From NCBI GenBank assembly GCA_963698645.1, contig CAVORP010000007.1, positions 1,057,313 to 1,121,312 on the forward strand: a stretch of DNA of 64,000 bases, written 5' to 3'. The position numbers and the translations under genes are program-made. Origin of the DNA: Ovoidimarina sp963698645. Its GTDB lineage: Bacteria > Pseudomonadota > Alphaproteobacteria > Rhodobacterales > Rhodobacteraceae. The notes beneath the pieces are model-generated. The model had not been told where the DNA came from. It was given only the letters and a program-made list of their open reading frames with translations, and did no database searches. Positions 8,619 through 17,249 of the stretch are shown here, one piece after another; within the stretch, counting starts at the first letter, position 1, and the number at the start of each line of letters is the position of its first letter.

Positions 8619-10101
8619 CCGCCTCGGCCACATGGGGCTGGCGGACATCGTCCGAGCCCGCCAGATCGGCGATCGTGCGGGCCACGCGAAGCACGCGGTG
8701 ATAGCCACGCGCCGAAAGCCCGAACCTGTCCGCCACCTTGACCAGAAAACTCCTCCCTTCTTCGTCGGGCGTGGCCACATCCGACAAAAGCTGGCCCGAG
8801 GCATCGGCGTTCAGATGGGCGATGCCCGAGTCCTTATAGCGGTTTGCCTGGATCGCCCGCGCGGCGACGACCCGGGCCTTGATCTCTTGAGAACTGTCCC
8901 CCGAGGCAGGCAAGTCCAGATCGGAATAGGCCACCGGCGGGACATCGATCCGAAGGTCGAACCGGTCCATCAGCGGGCCTGAAATGCGCCCGAGATAGTC
9001 TTCGCCGCATTGCGGGACACGGGCGCAGGCCCGGGCCGGATCGGTCATGTACCCGCATTTGCAGGGATTTGCGGCGGCGACAAGCATGAACCGGCAGGGG
9101 TAGCGGACATGGGCATTGGCTCGCGCGACAACGACGTCGCCGGTTTCGATTGGCTGGCGCAGGGTTTCCAGCACCGTACGCGGGAATTCGGGGAATTCGT
9201 CCATGAAGAGTACGCCGTTATGCGCAAGAGAGATCTCACCCGGCTTCGCGCCTTTGCCGCCGCCCACGATTGCCGCCATGGAGGCTGTGTGATGGGGTTC
9301 GCGAAAGGGCCGGATGCGGCTGATCCCACCTTCGTCCAGCAAGCCGGAGAGGGAATGGATCATCGAAGTCTCCAGCGCCTCGGTCGCGGACAGAGGCGGC
9401 AGAATGCCCGGAATGCGGGCCGCAAGCATCGATTTGCCTGATCCCGGCGGACCCACAAGCATTACGTGATGTCGTCCGGCTGCGGAAATCTCCAGGGCGC
9501 GCTTGGCGCGTTCTTGCCCCTTGACCTCGCGCAGATCACGGAGTGCCGACCGGTCTTCCTCGATATTTCCCGGCTCGGCCGGCGCAAGTGGTCCCTGACC
9601 CGAAAAGTGCCGAACGGCCTCCATCAGAGAGGCGGGGGCGATGACTTGGGTCGCGCCAACCCATGCGGCCTCGGCGCCGCATCCTTTCGGGCAAAGCAGT
9701 CGGCGGCCGCTTTCGGCGGCGGCCATCGCGGCGGGCAGGGCACCCACCACGCTGACCAGCGATCCGTCCAGCGACAACTCGCCCAGCGCGACTGTGGCTT
9801 CCATGTCTTCGCGCGGCAGGATGTCGAGGGCGGCCAGAAGCGCAAGAGCAATCGGCAGATCGAAATGCGAGCCTTCTTTCGGAAGATCGGCCGGGGACAG
9901 GTTCACGGTGATCCGTTTCGACGGAAGCGCGATTGCCATGGAGGTAAGCGCCGCGCGAACCCTGTCACGGGCCTCGGAGACGGCCTTGTCGGGCAGGCCT
10001 ACGATCGAGAATGCCGGAAGTCCGGGGGCAACGGAGCATTGAACCTCGACCAGCCGGGCCTCGACTCCTTCGAATGCAACTGTATAGGCCCGCGTAACCA
10101 T
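8584..10101 (-). CDS. comM: YifB/ComM family Mg-chelatase-like AAA+ ATPase
   Basis: ComM-family proteins are hexameric AAA+ helicases; in Vibrio ComM promotes branch migration during natural transformation. The N-terminal Lon-protease-like fold domain starts VTRAYTVAFEGVEARLVEVQ. The AAA+ core shows Walker A (LVGPPGSGKSMLAARIPGIL) and Walker B (NGVLFMDEFPEFPRTVLETL). A cysteine cluster follows (NPCKCGYMTD, CARVPQC), then the C-terminal Mg-chelatase domain ending LSARGYHRVLRVARTIADLA. The ATG at 10101 is preceded by AGGGGG; an in-frame ATG 21 bases upstream is less likely. The product has 505 residues, the usual size. The role here could be transformation or general recombination. Confidence 0.92.
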   Translation of the reverse strand: MVTRAYTVAFEGVEARLVEVQCSVAPGLPAFSIVGLPDKAVSEARDRVRAALTSMAIALPSKRITVNLSPADLPKEGSHFDLPIALALLAALDILPREDMEATVALGELSLDGSLVSVVGALPAAMAAAESGRRLLCPKGCGAEAAWVGATQVIAPASLMEAVRHFSGQGPLAPAEPGNIEEDRSALRDLREVKGQERAKRALEISAAGRHHVMLVGPPGSGKSMLAARIPGILPPLSATEALETSMIHSLSGLLDEGGISRIRPFREPHHTASMAAIVGGGKGAKPGEISLAHNGVLFMDEFPEFPRTVLETLRQPIETGDVVVARANAHVRYPCRFMLVAAANPCKCGYMTDPARACARVPQCGEDYLGRISGPLMDRFDLRIDVPPVAYSDLDLPASGDSSQEIKARVVAARAIQANRYKDSGIAHLNADASGQLLSDVATPDEEGRSFLVKVADRFGLSARGYHRVLRVARTIADLAGSDDVRQPHVAEAVSFRLQIGTEG

Positions 10102-10150
10102 GATCCGCCCCCTGACCAGCAAGATCTAAGTCATGAGAGTTTAAGGATGG

Positions 10151-11023
10151 TTAACAGGTCCTTTCCAGAAGCGCGGTGAATTCGGGCCAAGCATCGGGGT
10201 CTTCCAGCGTCTTGTCGCGGCAAAACGCGTTGCAGAACCCGAAAACGCGCCCTTCGGTTTCAAGGAAATGCGTGACCGGATCGCCGGAATAGGGACATGC
10301 GGAATTCTCCGACGGACCTTCGGCCACCACTGCGGTGCGGACCGCGGGGCCGGGCCATACGGTTGTCGCGTTTTCCATCGCATAGGCCGCCTGATCGGGG
10401 CCGTCGACCTGCCCCATCGCGCGCCAACGGCGAAAGGCAGGGTCCGAAAGATGTTTCATGACATAGGCCCCGGCAGCTGCGCCAACAGGAAGCCCATAGC
10501 CTGCGATCCGCGCGGCGACCGGCGCGTAGAATGCATCCGCGACCGAATATTTGCCGAAGAGCCAAGGCCCCTCTGGCGACATCCGCCGCGCAAATGCCCA
10601 AAGATGCTCGATGCGGTCGAGATCTGCCAGCACCGCGTCGGACGGTACGAAATCCGAATAAGCCACGCGCAGGTTCATGGGACATGCGGCGCGCAGTGCG
10701 CCGAAGCCAGAATGCATTTCTGCCGTCAATGCGCGGGCCGCCCCGCGCAATTCGGGGTTCTTGGGCCAAAGACTTGCCTCTGGGTGGCGCTGCGACAGCT
10801 CTTCTGCGATGGCGACCGTATCCCAGATCACCGACCCGTCCGGCGTGCGTATCACGGGGACTTGTCGTGCAGGCGGAAATTTCGCCAGCAATGCCGGGAG
10901 TTCGTCCGTATACAGGGTTGCCCTTTGGGTCCGAACGGGAATCCCGAACCGGTGAAACAGAAGCCAGCCCCGAAGGGACCAGCTTGAATAGGCGCGATCG
11001 CCGATGGCAAGGTCATATGTCAT
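10151..11023 (-). CDS. Glutathione S-transferase with cysteine-rich TRASH/YHS-like C-terminal extension
   Basis: Residues 1-80 form a thioredoxin-fold GST N-domain (YDLAIGDRAYSSWSLRGWLL, then PVIRTPDGSVIWDTVAIAEE). Residues 90-210 form the helical GST C-domain (KYSVADAFYAPVAARIAGYG). Unusually, about 75 residues follow. They contain ACPYSGDPVTHFLETEGRV and GFCNAFCRDKTLEDPDAWPE, that is C-x(about 19)-F-C-x3-C followed by D-P. This spacing resembles the metal-binding TRASH/YHS fold, with one of the four usual cysteines replaced (Y-S-G instead of a second C). A last cysteine ends the protein. The GST call is firm; the tail's function is inferred. It sits upstream of the convergent-side ComM gene on the same strand. 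Confidence 0.85.
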   Translation of the reverse strand: MTYDLAIGDRAYSSWSLRGWLLFHRFGIPVRTQRATLYTDELPALLAKFPPARQVPVIRTPDGSVIWDTVAIAEELSQRHPEASLWPKNPELRGAARALTAEMHSGFGALRAACPMNLRVAYSDFVPSDAVLADLDRIEHLWAFARRMSPEGPWLFGKYSVADAFYAPVAARIAGYGLPVGAAAGAYVMKHLSDPAFRRWRAMGQVDGPDQAAYAMENATTVWPGPAVRTAVVAEGPSENSACPYSGDPVTHFLETEGRVFGFCNAFCRDKTLEDPDAWPEFTALLERTC

Positions 11024-11080
11024 GACCCGTTTCTAGCGGCACGGCGATCCGCCATGAAACGACGTTTTGTGATGCGCATC

Positions 11081-11671
11081 TCACGGAATGTGATTGATCT
11101 CGCCTATGCCAGGATCTTTGCCATAGGTGATGCGCGTGACCGACAGGTTTTCAATCCTCTGGGAGAATGCGGTCTCGGCGGTCCAGCCCTTGGCGCGTTG
11201 GACCTGACCGAGGATGACGCCGAAATGGGCGACTGCGATGAGGTTCGGCACAGAGCGCGGCAGGTTGGCTACGGCAGACACCACCCGTGCATGAAGATCG
11301 TTCCAGCTTTCGCCCCCCGGAGGCCGCACATCGCCCGGTCGTTCCCAAAAGGCGCGAATGCGATCGGGGTCTTCGGCTTCGATCTCGGTGTGGGTCCGCA
11401 TCTCCCATGCGCCGAAATGCATCTCGCGCAGGCCCGGCGCATGCGGCAGACGCAGCCTGTGATCTTGTATCGCATCTGCGGTCGCAATGGCGCGGGACAG
11501 ATCGGAGGAGATTACGGGTGCATCCTGAGGAAGATAAGCCGATAACCGGGACAGAGCCGCGCGATCACTCAGATCCGCGGGGAGATCGGACCACCCCACC
11601 ATGGACTTCGCATGGGTCGGTCCGTGCCTTACCCAGCAGATCGTAAGGTTTTCATGGACCATCCGGATCAT
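11081..11671 (-). CDS. Histidine phosphatase family protein (phosphoglycerate-mutase-like)
   Basis: A 196-residue branch-1 histidine phosphatase. The catalytic RHG is in TICWVRHGPTHAKSMVGWSD. Further conserved elements are SSDLSRAIATADAI (arginine of the phosphate pocket), REMHFGAWEMRTHTEIEAED and a late histidine in LIAVAHFGVIL. The substrate cannot be predicted; CobC-like and general phosphatases share this layout. A second possible Met lies at 11662. It follows a divergent region shared with rpoH and is upstream of the GST gene on the same strand. Confidence 0.85.
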   Translation of the reverse strand: MIRMVHENLTICWVRHGPTHAKSMVGWSDLPADLSDRAALSRLSAYLPQDAPVISSDLSRAIATADAIQDHRLRLPHAPGLREMHFGAWEMRTHTEIEAEDPDRIRAFWERPGDVRPPGGESWNDLHARVVSAVANLPRSVPNLIAVAHFGVILGQVQRAKGWTAETAFSQRIENLSVTRITYGKDPGIGEINHIP

Positions 11672-11739
11672 CCCACGGTCGAGGGTGAGCGCAAACTAGC
11701 GGTGATTGAGGAAAGGGCAACTTTTTTGCACGAAGAATC

Positions 11740-11768
11740 TGATCCAACTCCGAAGTCGCGTCGTAACA
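11740..11768 (+). promoter_or_regulatory. RpoE (ECF)-type promoter upstream of rpoH-II
   Basis: TGATCC at 11740-11745 and TAACA at 11764-11768 are separated by exactly 18 bases. This matches the TGATCC-N18-TAASA pattern I recall for RpoE/ChrR-controlled promoters of Rhodobacter, where rpoH-II is a known target in the singlet-oxygen response. The position, about 48 bases before the rpoH ATG at 11816, fits a short leader. This is pattern recognition, not proof of use. Confidence 0.65.
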
Positions 11769-11815
11769 CTTTCAAAATGAACGCCGCGAATGGCGGCTGA
11801 GTACAGGGGTTGAGA

Positions 11816-12694
11816 ATGGCTTTTGATGCTTCGTCAGACCAAACGTTGTCCCGCCGCGCCATGCAGGCAGAACTGCTTGATGCCGAAACTGAGTTGCGCC
11901 TTGCCTATGCCTGGCGCGACCAGCGCGATGAGGAAGCGCTCCACCGTCTGATCACCGCCTATATGCGACTTGCCATTTCGATGGCGTCGAAGTTCCGTCG
12001 CTATGGCGCGCCGATGAATGATCTTATCCAGGAAGCCAGCCTTGGGCTTATGAAGGCGGCCGACAAATTCGATCCGGATCGCGGCGTGCGTTTTTCCACT
12101 TATGCCGTATGGTGGATCAAGGCGTCGATCCAGGATTATGTGATGCGCAATTGGTCGATGGTGCGGACCGGATCCACTTCGAGCCAGAAATCGCTATTCT
12201 TCAACATGCGCCGGGTCCAGGCTCGGCTCGAGCGTGAGGCTGCGTCCCGGGGAGAGCGTCTCGACAAGCACCAGTTGCGCCACATGATCGCGACCGAGGT
12301 GGGTGTGCCCCTTCATGATGTTGAGATGATGGAAGGCCGGCTTGCCGGGTCTGACTACTCGCTGAATGCCACGCAGTCGGCTGACGACGAGGGCCGCGAA
12401 TGGATCGATGCGCTTGAGGACGAGAATTCTCAGGGTTCCGAACAGGTCGAGCACGAAAAGGATATCGATACGCTGCGCGACTGGCTGGTTTCGGCCATGG
12501 GCAATCTGAACGATCGCGAGCGCTTTATCGTGCGCGAACGCAAGTTGCGGGATGCCCCCCGCACACTTGAAAGCCTCGGGGACGAGCTCGGCCTTTCGAA
12601 AGAGCGGGTCCGGCAGCTTGAAGCCGCGGCCTTTGGCAAGATGCGCAAGAGTCTCGAGTCACAGTCGAAAGAAGTCCACGCGTTCTTCGCATGA
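11816..12694 (+). CDS. rpoH: RNA polymerase sigma-32-type factor RpoH (RpoH-II-like)
   Basis: A 292-residue heat-shock-type sigma factor. Region 2 is clear: YMRLAISMASKFRRYGAPMN then DLIQEASLGLMKAADKFDPD and VRFSTYAVWWIKASIQDYVM. The RpoH box region follows (RTGSTSSQKSLFFNMRRVQA), and region 4 is SLGDELGLSKERVRQLEAAA. The N-terminus (AFDASSDQTLSRRAMQAELL) lacks the PAPSPEGGL-type start of RpoH-I and resembles RpoH-II, the oxidative-stress paralog in Rhodobacter. The ATG at 11816 follows AGGGG at good spacing; a TTG six bases earlier is unlikely. The stop overlaps the next start (ATGA), so the downstream ChaN-like gene is coupled. Probable control comes from the RpoE-type promoter at 11740. 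Confidence 0.93.
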   Translation: MAFDASSDQTLSRRAMQAELLDAETELRLAYAWRDQRDEEALHRLITAYMRLAISMASKFRRYGAPMNDLIQEASLGLMKAADKFDPDRGVRFSTYAVWWIKASIQDYVMRNWSMVRTGSTSSQKSLFFNMRRVQARLEREAASRGERLDKHQLRHMIATEVGVPLHDVEMMEGRLAGSDYSLNATQSADDEGREWIDALEDENSQGSEQVEHEKDIDTLRDWLVSAMGNLNDRERFIVRERKLRDAPRTLESLGDELGLSKERVRQLEAAAFGKMRKSLESQSKEVHAFFA

Positions 12695-13513
12695 GAATCC
12701 GGCAAATTCTGTTAGGCCCGCTTCTGGCGGGCCTTTACATGACTCGCGCTACCATCGCGTCCGAGATCGATGAAAATGTGTTGGCCGAACTGCCCGCTGC
12801 CGATGTGATCGTGCTGGGCGAAGTCCATGACAACCCCCGGCACCATCTGAACCAGGCGCTTGCGATCGCAGCCCTGTCGCCCAAGGCCATCGTGTTCGAG
12901 ATGTTCGGGCCGAACGAAGCTCTTGCGGTGACCCCGGAGGTGCGGGGCAGGGCAGACCGGCTGGCCGAGGCACTTGATTGGGAAAGCTCGGGCTGGCCCG
13001 ATTTCGCGATGTATCACCCGATCTTTCTGGCCGCTCCTGACGCGGTGATCTTTGGTGGGGATATGCCGCGTGAAGAGGTCAGGCGTGCGGTGACCGAAGG
13101 CGCGGCCGCTGTTCTGGGCGGATCAGCCCCGCTGTTCGGGCTTGATCAACCCCTGGACCCTGATGAGCAGGCTCAGCGGGAGGCAGGCCAGATGACGGCG
13201 CATTGCGACGCCTTGCCCAAGGATATCCTTCCCGGAATGGTCGAAGCACAGCGCCTGCGTGATGCGGCCCTTGCCCGCGCGGTTCTGGCGGCGATGGCCG
13301 AGACGGGCGGGCCTGTGGCGGTGGTGACGGGCAACGGGCATGCGCAGGCGGGACTGGGGTCTGCCGAGGATGCTGGAACGGGCCGCGCCGGCCTTGGAGA
13401 TCCTGTCTGTAGGCCAGTTCGAAAGCCCCCCGGATGGTGTTGCGCCCCACGACCTGTGGCTGGTGACTCCGCCAGTTGCGCGTGACGATCCCTGCGCGGT
13501 ATTTCGGGACTGA
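12691..13513 (+). CDS. ChaN-like haem/iron-binding exported protein, one frameshift
   Basis: Belongs to the ChaN/DUF399 family, whose Campylobacter member binds haem and is linked to iron uptake. The N-terminus is a signal-like hydrophobic stretch (RIRQILLGPLLAGLYMT). The family core is VIVLGEVHDNPRHHLNQALA, with later IVFEMFGPNEALAV and VAVVTGNGHA. Near 13350 one extra A shifts the frame; without it the protein continues RRDWGLPRMLERAAPALEIL to a stop at 13511-13513, about 273 residues. It starts inside the rpoH stop codon (ATGA), so expression with a stress sigma factor is likely. Haem binding is inferred from family only. Confidence 0.82.
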
Positions 13514-13561
13514 CCCAAGGCACACTTGCTGCGGTCGGATGTTGGCCCTAGGCTCCGCCCC

Positions 13562-14762
13562 ATGTTGAATGGAAAGCGCATACTCCTCATCGTCGGTGGC
13601 GGCATCGCGGCGTTCAAGTCGCTGGATCTGATCCGGCGCCTGCGCGAGCGGGGGGCCTCGGTCACGCCCGTGCTGACGCGGGCGGCGCAGGAATTCGTGA
13701 CGCCGCTCTCGGCCTCGGCGTTGGCCGCCGAAAAGGTCTATCTGGACCTGTTCGACCTTACCGACGAGGCCGAGATGGGGCATATCGAACTGAGCCGCGC
13801 TGCCGATCTCGTGGTGGTGGCGCCCGCCACTGCCGACCTGATGGCAAAGATGGCGGGCGGCCATGCGGATGACCTTGCCTCGACGCTTCTGATGGCAACG
13901 GACAAGCGGGTGCTGATCGCGCCAGCGATGAACGTCCGGATGTGGGAACACCCCGCGACACAGCGGAATGCGGCGACGCTGAGACAGGATGGCGTTCTGT
14001 TCGCGGGTCCGGTCGACGGCGCAATGGCCTGTGGCGAGTTCGGCCCGGGGCGGATGTCGGAGCCACACGAGATCGTGGACAGTATCGAACGGGCGCTGTC
14101 CGACGGGCCGTTGAAGGGGCGTCATATCGTGGTGACCTCGGGGCCGACCCATGAGCCGATCGATCCGGTCCGCTATATCGCCAACCGGTCCTCAGGTGCG
14201 CAGGGCAGTGCAATTGCCCGCGCACTCGCGGCACGGGGCGCGGATGTGACGTTCGTGACCGGCCCGGCCTCGGTTCCACCTCCCAGGCGGCGTGCGCGTC
14301 GTCGCGGTGGAAACGGCGGCCGAGATGCTGGCCGCGGTCGAAGCGGCGCTTCCGGCGGAAGCCGCGGTCTTTGCCGCGGCGGTGGCGGATTGGCGCGTGG
14401 CGAACGCCTCTGACCGAAAGATCAAGAAGGACGGCAGCGGAGTGCCGACGCTCGGCTTTGCCGAGAACCCCGACATTCTGGCGACCGTGGCGCAGATGAA
14501 GGCAGGCCGCCCAACGCTTGTCGTGGGCTTCGCGGCGGAAACGGATGATGTCGTGGCCAATGCCACCGCAAAACGCGCGCGAAAGGGCTGCGACTGGATC
14601 GTGGCGAACGATGTCCGGCCCGAGACGGGGATCATGGGCGGCACCGAGAATGCCGTCACTCTGGTCACCGGCGGTGGTGCCGAGGAGTGGCCGCGCATGA
14701 CGAAGGATCAGGTCGCGGCACGGCTGGCGGACCGGATCGCAGCGGCGTTGGTCGAAACGTGA
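13562..14762 (+). CDS. coaBC: Bifunctional CoaBC (phosphopantothenoylcysteine synthetase/decarboxylase), one frameshift
   Basis: CoaBC couples cysteine to 4'-phosphopantothenate and decarboxylates the product in coenzyme A synthesis. The N-terminal flavin-dependent CoaC half has KRILLIVGGGIAAFKSLDLI, VVVAPATADLMAKMAGG and APAMNVRMWEHPATQRN. The CoaB half has IVVTSGPTHEPIDPVRYIAN, AAAVADWRVANASDRKIKK and VGFAAETDDVVANATAKRA. The halves fall in different frames: one extra A near 14285, just after the CTSGPTHEP-type region (GPASVPPP), breaks the frame. Removing it gives about 400 residues, the usual length. No strong ribosome-binding site was seen before the ATG at 13562. Confidence 0.92.
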
Positions 14763-14808
14763 CGATCAGGGCGTTTGGCAGAACCGGACTGGCGCAAGGA
14801 GTGTGGCA

Positions 14809-15276
14809 GTGACACCGGAAGTTCTTGTTCTGCGCGACGAAGATTCCGATCCCGATGTTCCGCTTCCTGGTTATGAGAGTGCGGGGGCTGCCGGTGCGGA
14901 TCTGCGCGCGAATTTCCCCCATGACAGCCGGGCACATGGCCTCACCTTGAAGCCGGGCGCGCGCGCCTTGGTGCCGACAGGGCTGCGGCTTGAAATTCCC
15001 GACGGGTACGAGGTTCAGATCCGGCCGAGGTCTGGTCTGGCCCTGAAGTACGGGATTGCACTGGTGAACGCGCCGGGAACGATCGACAGCGACTATCGCG
15101 GGCCTCTGGGGGTGATCCTCGTCAATCTGGGAGCGGAGGATTTCCGGATCGGTCATGGTGACAGGATTGCGCAGATGGTGGTGGCCCCGGTCGTGCAGGC
15201 GCTGTTTTCGGAAACCCGCGCCTTGTCGGAAACCCGGCGCGGCGCAGGCGGCTTCGGGTCGACGGGAACCGGCTGA
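14809..15276 (+). CDS. dut: dUTP diphosphatase Dut
   Basis: Trimeric dUTPase hydrolyses dUTP to dUMP, limiting uracil in DNA and supplying dTMP synthesis. All family motifs are visible: AGAAGADLRAN (motif 1), QIRPRSGLALKYG (2), LVNAPGTIDSDYRG (3), GDRIAQMVVAPV (4) and the glycine-rich C-terminal RGAGGFGSTG (5). The GTG at 14809 is seven bases after AAGGAG and is preferred over the GTG at 14803, which is too close. The product has about 155 residues. The stop overlaps the next gene's ATG (TGATG). Confidence 0.95.
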   Translation: MTPEVLVLRDEDSDPDVPLPGYESAGAAGADLRANFPHDSRAHGLTLKPGARALVPTGLRLEIPDGYEVQIRPRSGLALKYGIALVNAPGTIDSDYRGPLGVILVNLGAEDFRIGHGDRIAQMVVAPVVQALFSETRALSETRRGAGGFGSTGTG

Positions 15277-16311
15277 TGATCCTGTTTCTTGACTTTGGCG
15301 GCGGCACTTTGGGGCCTTGGGTACCTGCTCAAGACCCCGCGCGCGGCGCGCTGGCTGATGATCCTCCTGCTTTACGTGGCGGTTCTGGGCGTTCAGGTCG
15401 TCTTTCCCGAGGGCCATGCCCTGAAGTTGGCGCTTGGCGGGTCGAAGGGCGAATGGTTTGCGCTGGGCGCGCTGGGGCTGGCGGTCTGGGCCTATTCGCT
15501 GGGATTGCGGGCCCTGCGCACGAAGGTAAGGCCGGAAAACCGCGCGCCCGAGCAGAGCAGCAAGGCTTCGGACGTCGAGATCGAGCGATATGCGCGCCAT
15601 GTCGTCTTGCGCGAGATCGGTGGGCAGGGGCAGAAGCGGTTGCGCGAGGCGCGCGTTCTTGTGATCGGCGCGGGCGGGTTGGGAAGCCCGGCGCTTCAGT
15701 ATCTTGCCGCGGCAGGTGTCGGCACGATCGGTGTCATCGATGATGATGTGGTGGCGAATTCGAACCTGCAGCGTCAGGTTATTCACACCGATGCCCGGAT
15801 CGGCATGCCCAAGGTGTTTTCGGCGCAGGCAGCGATGGAGGCGCAGAACCCCTATGTCACGGTCCGGCCCTATAACCGTTTGCTGACTGACGAGATCGCC
15901 GAGGATCTGTTCAGGGAATATGATCTGATCCTTGACGGGACTGACGGGGTCGCAGTGCGCTACACGGTGAACGCGGCCGCCCATGCGACGGGCCGGCCCC
16001 TGATTTCCGCAGCGCTGTCGCAATGGGAGGGGCAAATCAGCACTTATGCCCCGAAGGACGGAACGCCGTGCTACCGCTGCGTCTTTCCCGAACCCAACGC
16101 CCCGGGCCTTGCGCCGTCCTGTGCCGAAGGTGGCGTTCTGGGCCCCCTGCCGGGGGTCGTGGGCGCGATGATGGCGGTCGAGGCGATCAAGGAACTGACC
16201 GGCGCGGGCGAAGGGTTGCGCGGGCGGATGCTCATCTACGACGCGCTTTACGGCGAAAGCCGGGTGATCGCGCTGAAGCGGCGTCCCGATTGCCCGGTTT
16301 GCTCCGGATAG
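15276..16311 (+). CDS. HesA/MoeB/ThiF family E1-like adenylyltransferase with N-terminal membrane segment
   Basis: An E1-like enzyme that adenylates the C-terminal glycine of small sulfur carriers such as MoaD or ThiS. The nucleotide-binding loop is VLVIGAGGLGSPALQYLAAA. Other core elements are NLQRQVIHTDARIGMPK, a Zn ligand pair CYRC and a C-terminal CPVC. About 70 extra N-terminal residues include one or two hydrophobic segments (RWLMILLLYVAVLGVQVVFP and FALGALGLAVWAYSLGL), suggesting membrane association. The likely start is the ATG at 15276 overlapping the dut stop. Reaching the main frame from it needs one T removed near 15288; otherwise a TTG at 15289 starts it. MoeB versus ThiF cannot be decided here. 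Confidence 0.85.
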
Positions 16312-16372
16312 CCTTGCAGGCTGCAGGATTCGCGCCATACTCCGCCGGTCTGTTCAACCGGGAGTTTGATAC

Positions 16373-17165
16373 ATGAAGAAGATTGCTGCCGCCGCCTTTG
16401 CCGCCGCGACATTCGCCACCGCCGCTTTGGCCGGGGGACATCTGCCGAACCTCGAAGGGCGCGAAGTCGTCGTGGTGACCGAAAACGCCTATCCGCCGCT
16501 GCAATTCGTCGATCCGGCCAGCGGCGCCGCGATCGGCTGGGAATATGATGCGATGGAAGAGATCGCGAAGCGGATCAACATCACCGTCAGCTACGAGAAC
16601 ATCAGCTGGGACGCGATGATCGCGGCCGTTGGCGAAGGCCAGTTCGATATGGGCATGACCGGCATCACGATCCGCGAGGACCGGGCCGAGGTCGTCGATT
16701 TCTCTGACCCCTATATGCGGTCGGAAATGGTGATGATGGTGCGCGGCGACGAGGATCGCTTTGCCGATGGCGCGAGCTTTGCCGCGAACGAAGACCTGCT
16801 GATGGCGGCCCAGCCGGGCACGACGCCCTTCTATGTCGGTGTCTACGACCTTCTGGACGGCAACGAGTCGAACCCGCGTATCAAGCTGTTCGAGACCTTC
16901 GGCGCGGGCGTTCAGGCGCTGCGGACCGGCGATGTCGATCTTGTCCTGACCGACGGCACGGCGGGCGACGGTTATGTCGCGGCATCCGAGGGCGCGCTCA
17001 AGATCGTCGGCGAAAAACTCGGGACCGAGGATTTCGGCTTCATCTTCCCGAAGGGCTCGGACCTCGTGGGGCCGATGAATGCCGCAATTGCCGACATGAA
17101 GGCCGATGGCACGCATCGACGCGCTGAACAAGAAGTGGTTCCTTGATTTCAAGATCGGTGGTTGA
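16373..17165 (+). CDS. Amino-acid-type ABC transporter substrate-binding protein, frameshift near 3' end
   Basis: A family-3 periplasmic binding protein (about 263 residues). It has a clear signal peptide (basic MKK, alanine-rich core, cleavage after ATAALA). The domain has VVVVTENAYPPLQFVDP, GWEYDAMEEIAKRINI, GQFDMGMTGITIREDRAEVV and DFSDPYMRSEMVMMV, typical of glutamine/arginine-type binders. One extra C near 17113 breaks the frame; restoring it gives IDALNKKWFLDFKIGG and a stop at 17163-17165. It is followed by paired hairpins and a cognate permease. The ligand is unknown. Confidence 0.88.
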
Positions 17166-17180
17166 TCGGTGATCCAGGGT

Positions 17181-17236
17181 CGCCCCGGCATCGCGCCGGG
17201 GCGTTGAAGGTAAGGCCCCGGCACGATGCCGGGGCC
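17181..17236 (+). repeat. Two tandem GC-rich hairpins between binding-protein and permease genes
   Basis: Hairpin 1 pairs CGCCCCGGC (17181-17189) with GCCGGGGCG (17195-17203) across the loop ATCGC. Hairpin 2 pairs GGCCCCGGC (17214-17222) with GCCGGGGCC (17228-17236) across ACGAT. Both have perfect nine-base arms, five-base loops and the same core. Neither has a T-run, so they are more likely mRNA-stabilising or attenuating REP-like elements that raise binding protein over permease than true terminators. Confidence 0.7.
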
Positions 17237-17249
17237 AGTTCGCGCGCGC

